NCBI GenBank assembly: GCA_028284665.1
Contig: JANQRG010000038.1
Span: 1-64,000 of the forward strand
Reading direction: 5' to 3'
Source of the DNA: Croceivirga sp.
Lineage (GTDB): Bacteria; Bacteroidota; Bacteroidia; Flavobacteriales; Flavobacteriaceae
Length of the DNA stretch: 64,000 bases
In this document: in pieces, positions 62,776 through 64,000 of the stretch
Numbering within the stretch: the stretch's first letter is position 1
How the letters are laid out: each line of letters starts with the position of its first letter
Position numbers and translations under genes: made by a program
The notes under the pieces: model-generated
Database searches by the model: none
What the model was told of the DNA's origin: nothing
Seen by the model: the letters and a program-made list of their open reading frames with translations, nothing else

Positions 62776-63054
62776 TTAGTCAGCAAGTACGATCACTTTG
62801 TTATCCTTCATCTCAACCGTTCCGCTACTGATCGCCAGGACCGTATCTCCGTTGGAACTCCTGGTAAACTTATTCTGAAATTCCTCCTCGATCTTTATAT
62901 CGCCCTGCACTTTTACTTTTCCTTCTTGAAGAAGGGATACTACAGGAGCGTGATTCTGTAACATTTGAAACTCACCGTTAACACCAGGTACAGTTACTGC
63001 TGTAACTTCTCCTGCAAATAAGGTGGCTTCCGGGGATACAATTTCTAAATACAT
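62776..63054 (-). CDS. atpC: ATP synthase F1 epsilon subunit, short form
   Basis: A 92-residue protein beginning MYLEIVSPEATLFAGEVTAV and containing PGVNGEFQMLQNHAPVVSLL, the N-terminal beta-sandwich of epsilon. It ends after this domain: the C-terminal helical hairpin of the E. coli protein (about 135-140 residues) is absent, as is usual in Bacteroidota. It follows atpD by 83 bases. Confidence 0.95.
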   Translation of the reverse strand: MYLEIVSPEATLFAGEVTAVTVPGVNGEFQMLQNHAPVVSLLQEGKVKVQGDIKIEEEFQNKFTRSSNGDTVLAISSGTVEMKDNKVIVLAD

Positions 63055-63137
63055 ATTTTAAAATCTCAAATTACAACTACCAAATCCTAACTTGAATTTT
63101 GATCTTTGGCTTTTGGAATTTACCAGGCCTTAGGGTA

Positions 63138-64000
<863 letters not shown>

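Overview
The window looks like a chromosome segment of a marine-type Flavobacteriaceae (Bacteroidota). The evidence is the gldD-gldE-ssb-mutY gene row, type IX secretion (T9SS) genes (PorP/SprF, OmpA-like, and two proteins ending in the gliding-associated NGDG[VI]ND module), TonB-dependent outer-membrane receptors, a Y_Y_Y/propeller histidine kinase, and Bacteroidota promoter boxes of the TAnnTTTG type with little Shine-Dalgarno signal. The genus cannot be set from the sequence alone. I saw no rRNA, tRNA, CRISPR array or intact insertion sequence.

Layout. 1-5.3 kb: a co-directional block of five genes with unknown function (DUF2490 barrel, SIMIBI-like P-loop protein, small membrane-anchored protein, HTTM-DCC fusion, ABC exporter with eroded ATPase motifs). 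5.4-12.7 kb, minus strand: a TonB-like protein, an outer-membrane beta-barrel receptor, a membrane-bound AraC regulator and an FtsX/MacB permease. A 103-bp copy of the permease tail lies beyond the receptor gene. 13-19.3 kb: accessory, gene-poor stretch with a frameshifted cupin, an AraC regulator, a lipoprotein esterase, an NTF2-like protein, a TlpA-like lipoprotein, a secreted HExxH protein and a broken phytase tail. 19.6-24 kb: a hybrid propeller sensor kinase facing a LytTR regulator, plus a receiver-like protein that lacks the phosphoacceptor. 24-37 kb: OmpA-like/PorP-SprF/giant adhesin-like T9SS cluster, a DUF4347 protein and a second gliding-type surface protein.

37-42.7 kb: a phytate/phosphate acquisition unit on the minus strand: TPR-LuxR regulator, TonB-dependent receptor, beta-propeller phytase. 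The receptor promoter carries a five-unit 11-bp direct-repeat array just upstream of a good -33/-7 pair, and a perfect hairpin separates receptor from phytase. This is the most striking regulatory signal in the window. 42.8-55.3 kb: housekeeping (rplU-rpmA, an M16 protease pair, gldD/gldE, ssb, mutY, HU, a 29-residue basic protein, RNase G, recX, a JmjC-like protein). 55.4-62.2 kb: a seven-gene biotin operon read in the order bioF-DUF2007-bioD-GT90-bioA-KAS-bioB. A FabF-like ketosynthase sits between bioA and bioB, and none of the known pimelate-arm genes is present. 62.2-64 kb: a GNAT gene and the 3' end of the atp operon (atpD partial, atpC).

Start codons were moved downstream of the longest open frame where a signal peptide, lipobox or family start supported it. 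Several genes appear to use TTG or GTG.
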